Assembly (NCBI GenBank): GCA_030598525.1
Contig: JAUVPT010000130.1
Coordinates: 1-5,601 of the forward strand
From: Gemmatimonadota bacterium
GTDB lineage: Bacteria > Gemmatimonadota > Gemmatimonadetes > Palauibacterales > Palauibacteraceae
Direction: 5' to 3'
DNA: 5,601 bases
Within the stretch, counting starts at the first letter, position 1. Every line of letters starts with the position of its first letter. The translations under genes and the position numbers were made by a program. Of the stretch, positions 1-5,601 are shown one piece after another. Below the pieces are notes generated by a model that ran no database searches, was not told where the DNA came from, and was given only the letters and a program-made list of their open reading frames with translations.

Positions 1-653
1 CCGCTCGAGTCAGCCGCCATGCTGCCCCCGTGGAACGCCACGCCCTCCTCGATGCCGACCCGGTTCACCGCCAGGTAGTGGACGTGGTTCTCATAGGCCC
101 GGATCCGTACCTGTTCCCGCTTCAGCCTCAGGTTCGGCCAGTTGGTGGGCAGCAGGATCAATTGCGCGCCCCCGAGCTTCAGGGCCCTGGCCATCTCCGG
201 GAACGTCCCGTCATAGCAGATGTTCAGGCCGATCCGGCCAAGCGGGGTCTCGAACACCGGGGGAGGCTCTGACCCCGGCGTGGTGAAACGATCCACCCCC
301 AGGCACAGAGTGTGGAGCTTGCGGTAGCGACCAGCCGGCCCGTCCGGACTCACCAGGAACAGCGAGTTGTGGAGCAGATCGCCGTCCCGCTCGATCGCCC
401 CGACGACGGCCCAGGCATCCGCGGTGCGGCAGGCCTCCGCCACCTCGGTCAGCTCGGGTCCGCCTGCCTCGACGGCCGCGGCCCTGGCTGAATCCCTGTC
501 GTGGAACACGTATCCGGTGAGTGAGGCCTCGGGGAACACGACCAGGCGGGCACCTTCACGGGTCGCCGCCTCGATCGCCGACCGCGTGATTCGGACGTTG
601 GCCTCGGATTCTCCGCGGCGGGGAGCCATCTGCACCCCGCAGACCGGGAGCAT
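1..653 (-). CDS. Carbon-nitrogen hydrolase (nitrilase superfamily), C-terminus cut by left edge
   Basis: The minus strand reads 217 intact codons from ATG at 653 to the left edge without a stop. All three residues of the nitrilase-superfamily triad are visible: Glu42 in FPEASLTGY, Lys112 in YRKLH and Cys146 in NICYDGTFPE. The family motif LPTNWP follows at 168-173. Members hydrolyse non-peptide C-N bonds of amides, carbamoyl groups or nitriles in the cytoplasm, with Cys as nucleophile; the substrate cannot be read from this sequence. The LGVDRF segment before the Cys recalls generic carbon-nitrogen hydrolases more than true nitrile-hydrolysing enzymes. Family proteins usually have about 260-300 residues, so the last fifth or so is missing. 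The ATG shares its A with the TGA of the upstream small membrane protein gene (TGATG), and GAGGA lies 3 nt before it, suggesting translational coupling. Met9 is a possible later start but would cut into the first beta strand. Confidence 0.9.
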   Translation of the reverse strand, partial: MLPVCGVQMAPRRGESEANVRITRSAIEAATREGARLVVFPEASLTGYVFHDRDSARAAAVEAGGPELTEVAEACRTADAWAVVGAIERDGDLLHNSLFLVSPDGPAGRYRKLHTLCLGVDRFTTPGSEPPPVFETPLGRIGLNICYDGTFPEMARALKLGGAQLILLPTNWPNLRLKREQVRIRAYENHVHYLAVNRVGIEEGVAFHGGSMAADSS

Positions 654-874
654 CAGTCCTCGGACAGCGTCGCGATGAGTGCCAGGCCGACACCTGCCAG
701 CAGGGCGCCGACCGCGAGACCGAGCCCGACCCAGCGGCCGACTTCCGCTTCCGGCAGCTCCAGCCCACGCCGCCACGGACGTTCGAACTCGTCCCTCAAG
801 GCCTGCGCGCGATTGCGAACCGCCCACACTGCCAACCGGGCGAGGCCTTCCTCGTCTTCTCTCTTCCTGAACAT
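653..874 (-). CDS. Small single-pass membrane protein, function unknown (73 aa)
   Basis: I do not recognise this protein. Residues 2-36 are strongly charged (MFRKREDEEGLARL at the N-terminus, then a mixed Arg/Glu/Ala stretch probably helical). Residues about 48-70 form one hydrophobic, glycine-rich segment (WVGLGLAVGALLAGVG and on), and only Ser-Glu-Asp follows. This is the layout of a tail-anchored protein with a cytoplasmic N-terminal domain. I chose ATG at 874 because it lies 4 nt after the reductase stop with GGGA 7 nt upstream; the same frame extends to an ATG at 919, which would give 88 residues but overlap the reductase by about 40 nt. Its TGA overlaps the hydrolase ATG by one base. 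Lodged between two enzymes in a coupled operon, it is likely a real gene, perhaps anchoring or partnering one of them; that role is inference only. Confidence 0.7.
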   Translation of the reverse strand: MFRKREDEEGLARLAVWAVRNRAQALRDEFERPWRRGLELPEAEVGRWVGLGLAVGALLAGVGLALIATLSED

Positions 875-878
875 GCTG

Positions 879-1688
879 TCATCCCGTGGAAGGCATGGAT
901 CCCACGAAGTCCTCTCCACCGTCCACCCGGATCACGTTGCCTGTCATCCAGGCCGTGCCCTCGGCCGCCAGGGCGACCATGCAACGGGCCACGTCCTCGG
1001 TTGTGGTGAGTCTTCCATACGGATTCTGCTGCCGGGCTTCCTCGATCATGTGCTGCGCGCCCGGGATCTTCCTGAGCGCAGGGGTATCCGTCACCCCCGC
1101 ACGGATCGCGTTTGCCGTAATTCCGTGGGGCGCGAGTTCCAGGGCCAGCTGCCGGCAGTGGGACTCGAGGGAGGCCTTGGCCGCCGACACTGCGCCGTAC
1201 GAGGGAATGACACGGTCACCACCTGAACTCGTCATGGCGTATATGCGGCCGCCCTGTTCCATCAGGCTCCGGCGCACCAGACCCTGGGCCCAGTACACGA
1301 GCGAGTGGGCCATGACGGTGAGCGTCATGTCCATCTGCTCCATCGTCATCGAGCCGGCATCGTCGGCCGCTACGAACGGTCGGAGCGTTCCGAATGCGAG
1401 CGAATGCAGGAGTACCCGGACCGAGCCGGGCGCGATCTCAGCAGCGATCTCGTCCAGCACCTGGTCCCGCTTGTCCGGGCTGGCGGCGTTGATGTTGAAG
1501 AACTTCGCCTGCACGCCTTCGGCTTCGATGGCTGCCCGGATTTCCTCGACGCGCGCCAGTCCGGCCCTCCGGTCGAGATGAACGCCGAAGATATCGTAGC
1601 CCGCTCGGGCGAACTCCAGCGCCGCGGCCTGGCCGAACCCGCTGGACGCCCCCAGGATCAGAGCTGACTTCGCTCCGCTGTCACTCAA
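879..1688 (-). CDS. SDR-family oxidoreductase, FabL-like enoyl-ACP reductase candidate
   Basis: A 269-residue Rossmann-fold short-chain dehydrogenase/reductase. The nucleotide-binding turn G13-ASS-G17-F-G19 is near the N-terminus, and HSLAFG at 95-100 stands where classical SDRs carry NNAG. The catalytic pair is Tyr164 and Lys171, spaced Y-x6-K (YGAVSAAK), as in FabI and FabL enoyl-ACP reductases rather than the classical Y-x3-K. The C-terminal third (DTPALRKIP, then EEARQQNPYGR, then RVDGGE) resembles Bacillus FabL as I remember it. The likely reaction is NAD(P)H-dependent reduction of a trans-2-enoyl thioester in type II fatty-acid synthesis; another enoyl or carbonyl substrate remains possible. 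The start is TTG at 1688: AGGGAGGG lies just upstream, and the next in-frame Met is residue 114, past the cofactor motif. It is 55 nt after the antiporter and 4 nt before the small membrane protein gene. No other fatty-acid synthesis gene is nearby. Confidence 0.88.
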   Translation of the reverse strand: MSDSGAKSALILGASSGFGQAAALEFARAGYDIFGVHLDRRAGLARVEEIRAAIEAEGVQAKFFNINAASPDKRDQVLDEIAAEIAPGSVRVLLHSLAFGTLRPFVAADDAGSMTMEQMDMTLTVMAHSLVYWAQGLVRRSLMEQGGRIYAMTSSGGDRVIPSYGAVSAAKASLESHCRQLALELAPHGITANAIRAGVTDTPALRKIPGAQHMIEEARQQNPYGRLTTTEDVARCMVALAAEGTAWMTGNVIRVDGGEDFVGSMPSTG

Positions 1689-1692
1689 TGAA

Positions 1693-1700
1693 CCCTCCCT
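1693..1700 (-). promoter_or_regulatory. Ribosome binding site that fixes the TTG start of the reductase
   Basis: Read on the minus strand, AGGGAGGG lies 4 nt (TTCA) before TTG at 1688; counted from the core GGGAGG the spacer is about 6 nt. No ATG or GTG in the same frame is comparably placed, so this strong Shine-Dalgarno sequence is the main reason to accept a TTG initiation codon. Confidence 0.7.
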
Positions 1701-1743
1701 GGAAAGACTCGTGTTACCCGTCCCGAACGTAGCATACCGGGTG

Positions 1744-3267
1744 CTACACGATCAACGCTGCCAGCACGGTGTACAGCGCCGCGGCGCCCCCCGCGGCCAT
1801 CATCGCGAGCGGAAGCTGCGTCGTCACGTGATCCATCAGGTCGCACCCCGTAGCCACCGACGAGAGGATCGTCGTGTCCGAGATCGGCGAGCACTGGTCG
1901 CCGAACACGCTGCCCCCTGTGACGGCTGCGAAGCACAGCGTGAGGAACGCGGGTTCGGGGTGAACGGACCAGGCGAGAGGCATGGCCACCGGAAAGAGCA
2001 CTGCGTACGTACCCCAGGACGTCCCCGTCGAAAACGCCACGAACATGGTCACGAGCAGCAGAACGGCCGGAAGAGCGATCGGGCTCACCCACGGTCCGAT
2101 GGTCTGAACCACGTAGTCGGCGGTGCCGAGCGAGTCGGCCACTGATTTCAGGGTGACCGCGAGGGCGAGAACCAGGGCCCCGATCGTCACTCCCTTGCAC
2201 CCGCTGATGAAGCCGTCCATTACATCGCGGAGCTTCATTCCCCGGGCCAGTGCGATCCCCATCCCGGCCAGGACCGCCAGGACGAAGGCCTCGGCGATAG
2301 GCAGCGAGGGAGACTCACGGTTGCCCTGGATGTAGAACGTGACCACGAACGGGATGACCGCTATCGCAAGCAGAGTGCCGATGGGCCCGAAGAAGTCGAT
2401 CAGGCTCGGCGTGTAGCCCTCTGGAATCCTGAGCACCGTGAGTTCCTCGGCTGCCATGGGCTCCGCGCCCTCCCGGTCGAGCTCTCCGGTCTCGCGGGAG
2501 CGCCTCATCGCCTCGCGCATGCGCCGGGGCAGCCACGGCCACTTCTCCCACGCCACGAGCAGCGTCATGAGGACGGCGAAGATCGCGTAGAAATTGAAGG
2601 GCACGGCCTTGAAGAAGAACGCGATGGCCTCTTCCTGCGTCGCGATCACCGGCACCGTCCCTGCCACGAGGCCGCCCACGTAGATCGGCCACACGTTGAA
2701 CGGGATGATGGTGGCGGCGGGCGAGGCCGTGGAATCGACGATGTAGGAAAGCTCCTCGTGGGACACCCTGTGCCGGTCCCCCACGGGACGCACCGTGGCC
2801 CCGGTGAGCACGGTGCTGATCGTGCCGCCCTGGTGGAACACGAGTCCCATGGCCCACGCGAAGAACTTCGCCGAGCGAGGGCCGCGGACCACTTTCGCCC
2901 CGGCCCAGTCGGCAAACCGCACAGCGCCGCCCGTCCGCGTCCACAGGCCGATCAATCCCCCGAGCGTCCACAAGTACACCAGCAGAATCAGGGCGAAGTC
3001 CGGAGATCCGATGGAGGGGATCAGGAACTCCTGGACGATGTTCAGCTCACCGCTGATCACCCCCCCGAGGACGATCCCGATGAACAGGGCCGCGATCACG
3101 TCGCGCAGTGTGAAGGCGAGGACGAGCGCGACGACGGGCGGCACGATGGACCAGAGCCCGTAGTGTGTACCGTCGGTGGGGAAGCGGCCAGCAGCAAGCA
3201 CGCCGCCGGCCACCAGAAGCACCGCCACCATGACCCCGATCCACCTGGCGCTACGTCTGCCTGGCAT
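1744..3267 (-). CDS. NhaC-family Na+/H+ antiporter
   Basis: A 507-residue, highly hydrophobic integral membrane protein with about eleven or more predicted membrane helices. It carries typical NhaC-family motifs: HQGGTISTVLTGATVRP at about 145-161, STGTSWGTYA at about 413-422 and GDQCSPISDTT at about 456-466. A hydrophilic charged loop at about 242-282 separates two halves. Such proteins sit in the inner membrane and exchange Na+ for H+, serving pH and sodium homeostasis; some relatives exchange organic acids such as malate/lactate, so the substrate is not certain. The start chosen is ATG at 3267, which has GGAGAG 3 nt upstream and is followed by a basic stretch (MPGRRSARW) and the first helix. 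The frame stays open to 3591, with ATGs at 3288 and 3318, but these lack ribosome binding sites and the extra sequence is not protein-like. It stops (TAG) 55 nt before the reductase gene and is divergent from the M1 peptidase gene. Confidence 0.92.
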   Translation of the reverse strand: MPGRRSARWIGVMVAVLLVAGGVLAAGRFPTDGTHYGLWSIVPPVVALVLAFTLRDVIAALFIGIVLGGVISGELNIVQEFLIPSIGSPDFALILLVYLWTLGGLIGLWTRTGGAVRFADWAGAKVVRGPRSAKFFAWAMGLVFHQGGTISTVLTGATVRPVGDRHRVSHEELSYIVDSTASPAATIIPFNVWPIYVGGLVAGTVPVIATQEEAIAFFFKAVPFNFYAIFAVLMTLLVAWEKWPWLPRRMREAMRRSRETGELDREGAEPMAAEELTVLRIPEGYTPSLIDFFGPIGTLLAIAVIPFVVTFYIQGNRESPSLPIAEAFVLAVLAGMGIALARGMKLRDVMDGFISGCKGVTIGALVLALAVTLKSVADSLGTADYVVQTIGPWVSPIALPAVLLLVTMFVAFSTGTSWGTYAVLFPVAMPLAWSVHPEPAFLTLCFAAVTGGSVFGDQCSPISDTTILSSVATGCDLMDHVTTQLPLAMMAAGGAAALYTVLAALIV

Positions 3268-3270
3268 GCG

Positions 3271-3276
3271 CTCTCC
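3271..3276 (-). promoter_or_regulatory. Ribosome binding site of the antiporter gene
   Basis: GGAGAG on the minus strand ends 3 nt before ATG 3267 (5 nt counted from GGAG). It decides this start over the in-frame ATGs at 3288 and 3318, neither of which has a purine-rich box upstream. Confidence 0.55.
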
Positions 3277-3303
3277 GGTACGGGACATGGTGTGACGGGC
3301 GCA

Positions 3304-3350
3304 CGCAGGATAGGACATCGCGCACCGCACCGGCAATTCCGAATCCTGCG
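3304..3350. repeat. 8-bp inverted repeat in the divergent intergenic region
   Basis: CGCAGGAT at 3304-3311 is matched by its reverse complement ATCCTGCG at 3343-3350, with 31 nt between. The left arm covers most of the candidate -10 box of the antiporter promoter, so the pair could be an operator or a looped site. An 8-bp match could also arise by chance in a GC-rich region of this size. Confidence 0.25.
3307..3336 (-). promoter_or_regulatory. Candidate sigma-70-like promoter for the antiporter group
   Basis: On the minus strand, TTGCCG (3336-3331) and TATCCT (3312-3307) are separated by 18 nt, matching TTGACA at three positions (TTG) and TATAAT at four. Transcription would begin near 3300, giving a leader of about 33 nt before ATG 3267. 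The match is partial and was found by eye in GC-rich sequence, so it is only a candidate. I found no comparable pair for the plus-strand peptidase gene. Confidence 0.3.
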
Positions 3351-3419
3351 CACTTGAGCGCCAGGTGCCTGTCGACGCATCTTGCCGGGTCCCGATCAGC
3401 GCTCTTTCCGCGGACGCAC

Positions 3420-3425
3420 AGGAGG
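3420..3425 (+). promoter_or_regulatory. Ribosome binding site of the M1 peptidase gene
   Basis: A full consensus AGGAGG lies 5 nt before ATG 3431. It rules out the earlier in-frame ATG at 3365, which would add 22 residues ahead of a well-formed signal peptide. Confidence 0.85.
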
Positions 3426-3430
3426 CTCCC

Positions 3431-5362
3431 ATGAATCCGCGCCGCTCACCGAACTCGGTTGCCGTCCGCCTGGCGCTGTTCGCCGCCACGCTTTTCCTCT
3501 TCATGCCAGGCTCGGCCACGGCACAGGAGGAAGCTCCCGGCTGGAAAGTCCGCTCACCGTTCGGACCCCTGGGCCTGGCCACGCCGAACACGATCCGGAC
3601 CGGGGCCGGCCTGCCCGGTCCCGATTACTGGCAGCAGAAGGTGGACTACCGGATCGAGGCCACCCTCGATCCCGCCACTCAACTGTTGACCGGATCGGAG
3701 ACCATCCGGTACCGCAACAACTCTCCGCACGCCCTGTCGGTCCTGTGGCTCAAGCTGGACACCAACCTGTGCCAGCCGGAGAGCAAGTCGCAGGTACTGG
3801 CGGTCCCACCGCTGATGTTCGGTGAATCCGTGTTCGATTTCACCTGCGACGGAAGCGGCATGACCCTCGAGCGAGTCGCGGCCGGCGGCCGGGACCTGGA
3901 GCACGAGGTCATGGGCACAATCGCGCGGGTAGAGCTCCCCCACCCGCTGCCCGCCGGCGGCAGCACGGAGGTCGAGATCGACTGGTACATGACGCAGCCG
4001 GAATACGGCTACGGCCGTACGGGACGCGACGGCACCCTGTACCAGGTCGCCCAGTGGTATCCGCGCGTTGCCGTGTTCGACGACGTGAGCGGCTGGAATC
4101 TCACCCCCTTCCTCGGCGCGGGAGAGTTCTACCAGGAGTTCGGTGACTTCCTGGTGGCCCTGACGGTGCCCGACAACTTCGTGATGACGGCCACCGGCAC
4201 GATCGTGAACCCGGACGCGGTGCTCACGGACGAGCAGCAGTCGCGGCTGGCGCGCGCCGACGAGTCGGAGGATGCCGTGGCGATCATCACCGGGTCCGAG
4301 GCCCTTTCCAACCGTGGCCGTAGTGCTTCGGGGGCAAAGACGTGGCGCTTCGCCGCCGAGAACGTGCGCGACTTCGCGTTCGCCATGGCGCCGGACTTCC
4401 GGTGGGACGCCAGCTCGTACGACGGCATCCGGATCCAGACCTTCTACCGCCCTGAGGCGGAGCTGTGGGAGGAAGCGAACCGGATGTCATGGGTCACGAT
4501 CAAGCACTTCTCTGAACGCCTGTTTCCCTATCCGTGGCCCCATGCCACGACGGTCGAGGGACCGAATGACGGCATGGAGTATCCGATGCTCACGTTCGTG
4601 CCCACGGAGACCACACGCGAAGGTCTGTACTGGGTGCTCACGCACGAGTTCGGACATGAGTGGTATCCCATGATCGTCAACTCGAACGAGCGACTGCACC
4701 CCTGGATGGACGAGGGATTCAACACGTTCATCGACATCGAGTCGGTGGAGGTCTACTTCGAGGGCGAACCCTACGCGGAAGCGATTTCCATCCAGCCCCT
4801 CGAGATGTGGACGGATCATTCGATCGCGGGATCCGAACAGGCCATGGCTCTTCCACCCGACGAGCAGCACGACCTGTTCTGGGCCGGCTACTTCAAACCG
4901 GCGCTCATGCTGCACCTGCTTCAGTACGAGATACTGGGGAAGGATCGTTTCGACCGCGCGTTCCGGGAGTACACGCACGCCTGGGCCTTCAAGCACCCCA
5001 CCGCGTCGGATTTCATCCGGTCCATGGAGAACTCCGCCGGCATGGACCTCGACTGGTTCTGGCGGGCGTGGGTCTACTCGACGGCCCGGCTCGACCAGGC
5101 CGTGGCCGGCGTGAGCGTCACCGACGTCGGCGTGACAGAGATCCGGTTGGAAAGCCTCGGCCGCATGGTCATGCCGGCCGAGTTGCAGCTCGGATTCTCG
5201 GACGGAGCCGCGGAGATCGTCCGCTTGCCGGTCGAGATGTGGAAGCTGGGACCGGTCTATACGTATCGAGTCACCGCCGGCCGGGAGGTCACGAGCGTCA
5301 CCCTCGATCCGAGGGGAGTTTACCCCGACGACGACCGGGCGAACAACGAGTGGCCGAGGTAG
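3431..5362 (+). CDS. Secreted M1-family zinc metallopeptidase (aminopeptidase-like)
   Basis: The protein has 643 residues. It begins with a Sec signal peptide: basic N-terminus MNPRRS, hydrophobic core about 10-26, likely cleavage after ATA (residue 31). There is no lipobox Cys, so it should be released to the periplasm or outside. An N-terminal beta domain (about 70-265, starting near DYRIEATLDP) precedes a thermolysin-like gluzincin domain with HEFGH (His405, Glu406, His409) and Glu428 in DEGF, 18 residues after the second His: together the zinc ligands and general base of family M1. DGMEYP (380-385) stands where classical aminopeptidases have GAMEN, and Tyr487 in GYFKPALML is a plausible transition-state Tyr. 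A short beta region (about 565-640) ends the protein; there is no ERAP-type helical C-terminal domain. It probably trims peptides for nutrition, but the specificity is unknown. It stands alone on the plus strand, divergent from the antiporter gene. Confidence 0.93.
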   Translation: MNPRRSPNSVAVRLALFAATLFLFMPGSATAQEEAPGWKVRSPFGPLGLATPNTIRTGAGLPGPDYWQQKVDYRIEATLDPATQLLTGSETIRYRNNSPHALSVLWLKLDTNLCQPESKSQVLAVPPLMFGESVFDFTCDGSGMTLERVAAGGRDLEHEVMGTIARVELPHPLPAGGSTEVEIDWYMTQPEYGYGRTGRDGTLYQVAQWYPRVAVFDDVSGWNLTPFLGAGEFYQEFGDFLVALTVPDNFVMTATGTIVNPDAVLTDEQQSRLARADESEDAVAIITGSEALSNRGRSASGAKTWRFAAENVRDFAFAMAPDFRWDASSYDGIRIQTFYRPEAELWEEANRMSWVTIKHFSERLFPYPWPHATTVEGPNDGMEYPMLTFVPTETTREGLYWVLTHEFGHEWYPMIVNSNERLHPWMDEGFNTFIDIESVEVYFEGEPYAEAISIQPLEMWTDHSIAGSEQAMALPPDEQHDLFWAGYFKPALMLHLLQYEILGKDRFDRAFREYTHAWAFKHPTASDFIRSMENSAGMDLDWFWRAWVYSTARLDQAVAGVSVTDVGVTEIRLESLGRMVMPAELQLGFSDGAAEIVRLPVEMWKLGPVYTYRVTAGREVTSVTLDPRGVYPDDDRANNEWPR

Positions 5363-5371
5363 AAACCCGGG

Positions 5372-5506
5372 TCAATCGGCGTAGAAGTTTTCAAAACTTT
5401 GTCCGGTGGCGTTCCGTTCGGTGCCCAGCGTCCAGTTGCGATTCTGGCCGGTCTGGTATGGGTATTCCACTCCGGCATTCGGAGTTGAGATCTTGGATCT
5501 GCACAC
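5372..5506 (-). pseudogene. Possible 3' remnant of a convergent gene
   Basis: On the minus strand a frame ends at TGA 5374-5372, only 9 nt from the peptidase stop. It reads about 44 codons upstream to an in-frame TAA at 5509-5507. Its last 30 or so residues look like a folded protein end (YQTGQNRNWTLG, then ATGQSFENFYAD), with balanced polar and aromatic content and about 63% G or C at third positions by my count, below the intact genes. No usable start codon with a ribosome binding site precedes it. I do not recognise the family. It may be the tail of a gene cut by a rearrangement near 5470-5500, or a chance reading. Confidence 0.25.
5385..5399. repeat. 15-bp AT-rich palindrome after the peptidase gene
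   Basis: AAGTTTTCAAAACTT is a perfect 7-bp inverted repeat around a single central C, 22 nt after the peptidase stop. With a one-base centre it is a poor RNA hairpin, so if it means anything it would be a protein-binding site. It lies within the possible convergent-gene remnant, where it could equally be coincidental. Confidence 0.4.
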
Positions 5507-5601
5507 TTAATCCACACTGAGAGGCGAGTTTTCTACATTTCACGTATCTGATTGTGATTGTGGCAGTTAAGTATGTAGCGGACTCCTTTTTGCTGCCGAT
5601 C

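Larger units (their letters stand above)
5363..5601. other. Right-hand tail without a complete gene; GC-rich then AT-rich
   Basis: After the peptidase stop there is no complete convincing gene to the window edge. The first part keeps the G+C of the genes. From about 5491 to 5601 I count 49 G or C in 111 bases (about 44%). The AT-rich end could be the promoter region of a gene beyond the edge, foreign DNA, or decayed sequence. No strong intrinsic terminator for the peptidase gene is visible: the best hairpin (ACTCCG at 5469-5474 with CGGAGT at 5480-5485) has no T-run after it. Confidence 0.6.

Noticed and set aside
675..1667. Plus-strand open frames of 120-231 codons opposite the reductase gene
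   Set aside because: The minus strand carries an unmistakable SDR. The antisense frames have low-complexity basic composition and no credible starts.
1689..1743. Terminator or attenuator between antiporter and reductase
   Set aside because: Only a 5-bp stem (ACCCG with CGGGT) with a 17-nt loop is visible and no T-run follows, so it is too weak to call.
1711..2971. Several open frames on both strands within the antiporter gene
   Set aside because: All are shadows of the antiporter: Arg/His/Gly-rich translations, no motifs, and no independent ribosome binding sites, while the antiporter frame carries family motifs throughout.
3268..3591. N-terminal extension of the antiporter by up to 108 residues
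   Set aside because: The extension is not protein-like, runs antisense across the peptidase signal-peptide region, and the ATG at 3267 alone has a Shine-Dalgarno sequence.
5469..5485. Hairpin ACTCCG-GCATT-CGGAGT as a terminator for the peptidase gene
   Set aside because: The stem is only 6 bp, sits more than 100 nt after the stop, and no T-run follows it on either strand.
4660..5520. Long plus-strand open frame (286 codons) extending past the peptidase stop
   Set aside because: It is out of frame with the clearly conserved M1 peptidase, rich in Arg, Gly and Pro as expected of a shadow frame in GC-rich DNA, and has no ribosome binding site or recognisable motif.
5549..5597. Promoter or terminator in the AT-rich tail (TTGTGA, TATGTA, the TTTTT run, short inverted repeats CTACAT/ATGTAG and GGCAG/CTGCC)
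   Set aside because: The candidate -35 and -10 boxes are only 14 nt apart, and the inverted repeats are 5-6 bp with long loops. Each element is expected by chance in AT-rich sequence.
5391..5601. Minus-strand frame open from the right edge to a TGA at 5393-5391
   Set aside because: About 69 codons without a stop, but it has no motif, lies mostly in the AT-rich stretch and differs in frame from the more protein-like reading beneath it. Chance openness is the simpler explanation.

Overview
The window is GC-rich (roughly two-thirds G+C by eye in the genes, with C or G dominating third codon positions). It looks like a stretch of bacterial chromosome with ordinary metabolic and housekeeping-type genes. 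The set (secreted M1 peptidase, large NhaC-type antiporter, FabL-like reductase, nitrilase-family hydrolase, TTG start) would suit Gemmatimonadota or a similar GC-rich environmental lineage. That assignment is an inference; no marker gene here settles it.

Layout. Four genes lie on the minus strand and read leftward from about 3267 to the left edge: an NhaC-family Na+/H+ antiporter (3267-1744), an SDR-fold reductase resembling FabL-type enoyl-ACP reductases (1688-879), a 73-residue tail-anchored-looking membrane protein (874-653), and a carbon-nitrogen hydrolase cut by the left edge (653 to beyond 1). The last three are packed with a 4-nt gap and a TGATG stop/start overlap, so they are very probably co-translated. 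The antiporter is 55 nt upstream with no convincing terminator between, so it may head the same transcript. A 163-nt divergent intergenic region (3268-3430) separates this group from a plus-strand gene for a secreted M1-family zinc metallopeptidase (3431-5362), which has a signal peptide, HEFGH and the downstream Glu.

The last 240 nt hold no complete gene. The first half is GC-rich. On the minus strand it contains a short protein-like reading that ends in a stop only 9 nt from the peptidase stop and is itself broken upstream by a stop; it could be the 3' remnant of a convergent gene. From about 5490 the sequence drops to about 44% G+C, which may mark a rearrangement or insertion boundary, or just the regulatory region of a gene beyond the right edge.

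I see no RNA genes, CRISPR array, complete mobile element or defence system. No pathway clearly unites the antiporter, reductase, small membrane protein and hydrolase. The less ordinary points are the uncharacterised small membrane protein locked between two enzymes, the FabL-like catalytic spacing of the reductase, and the right-hand tail.
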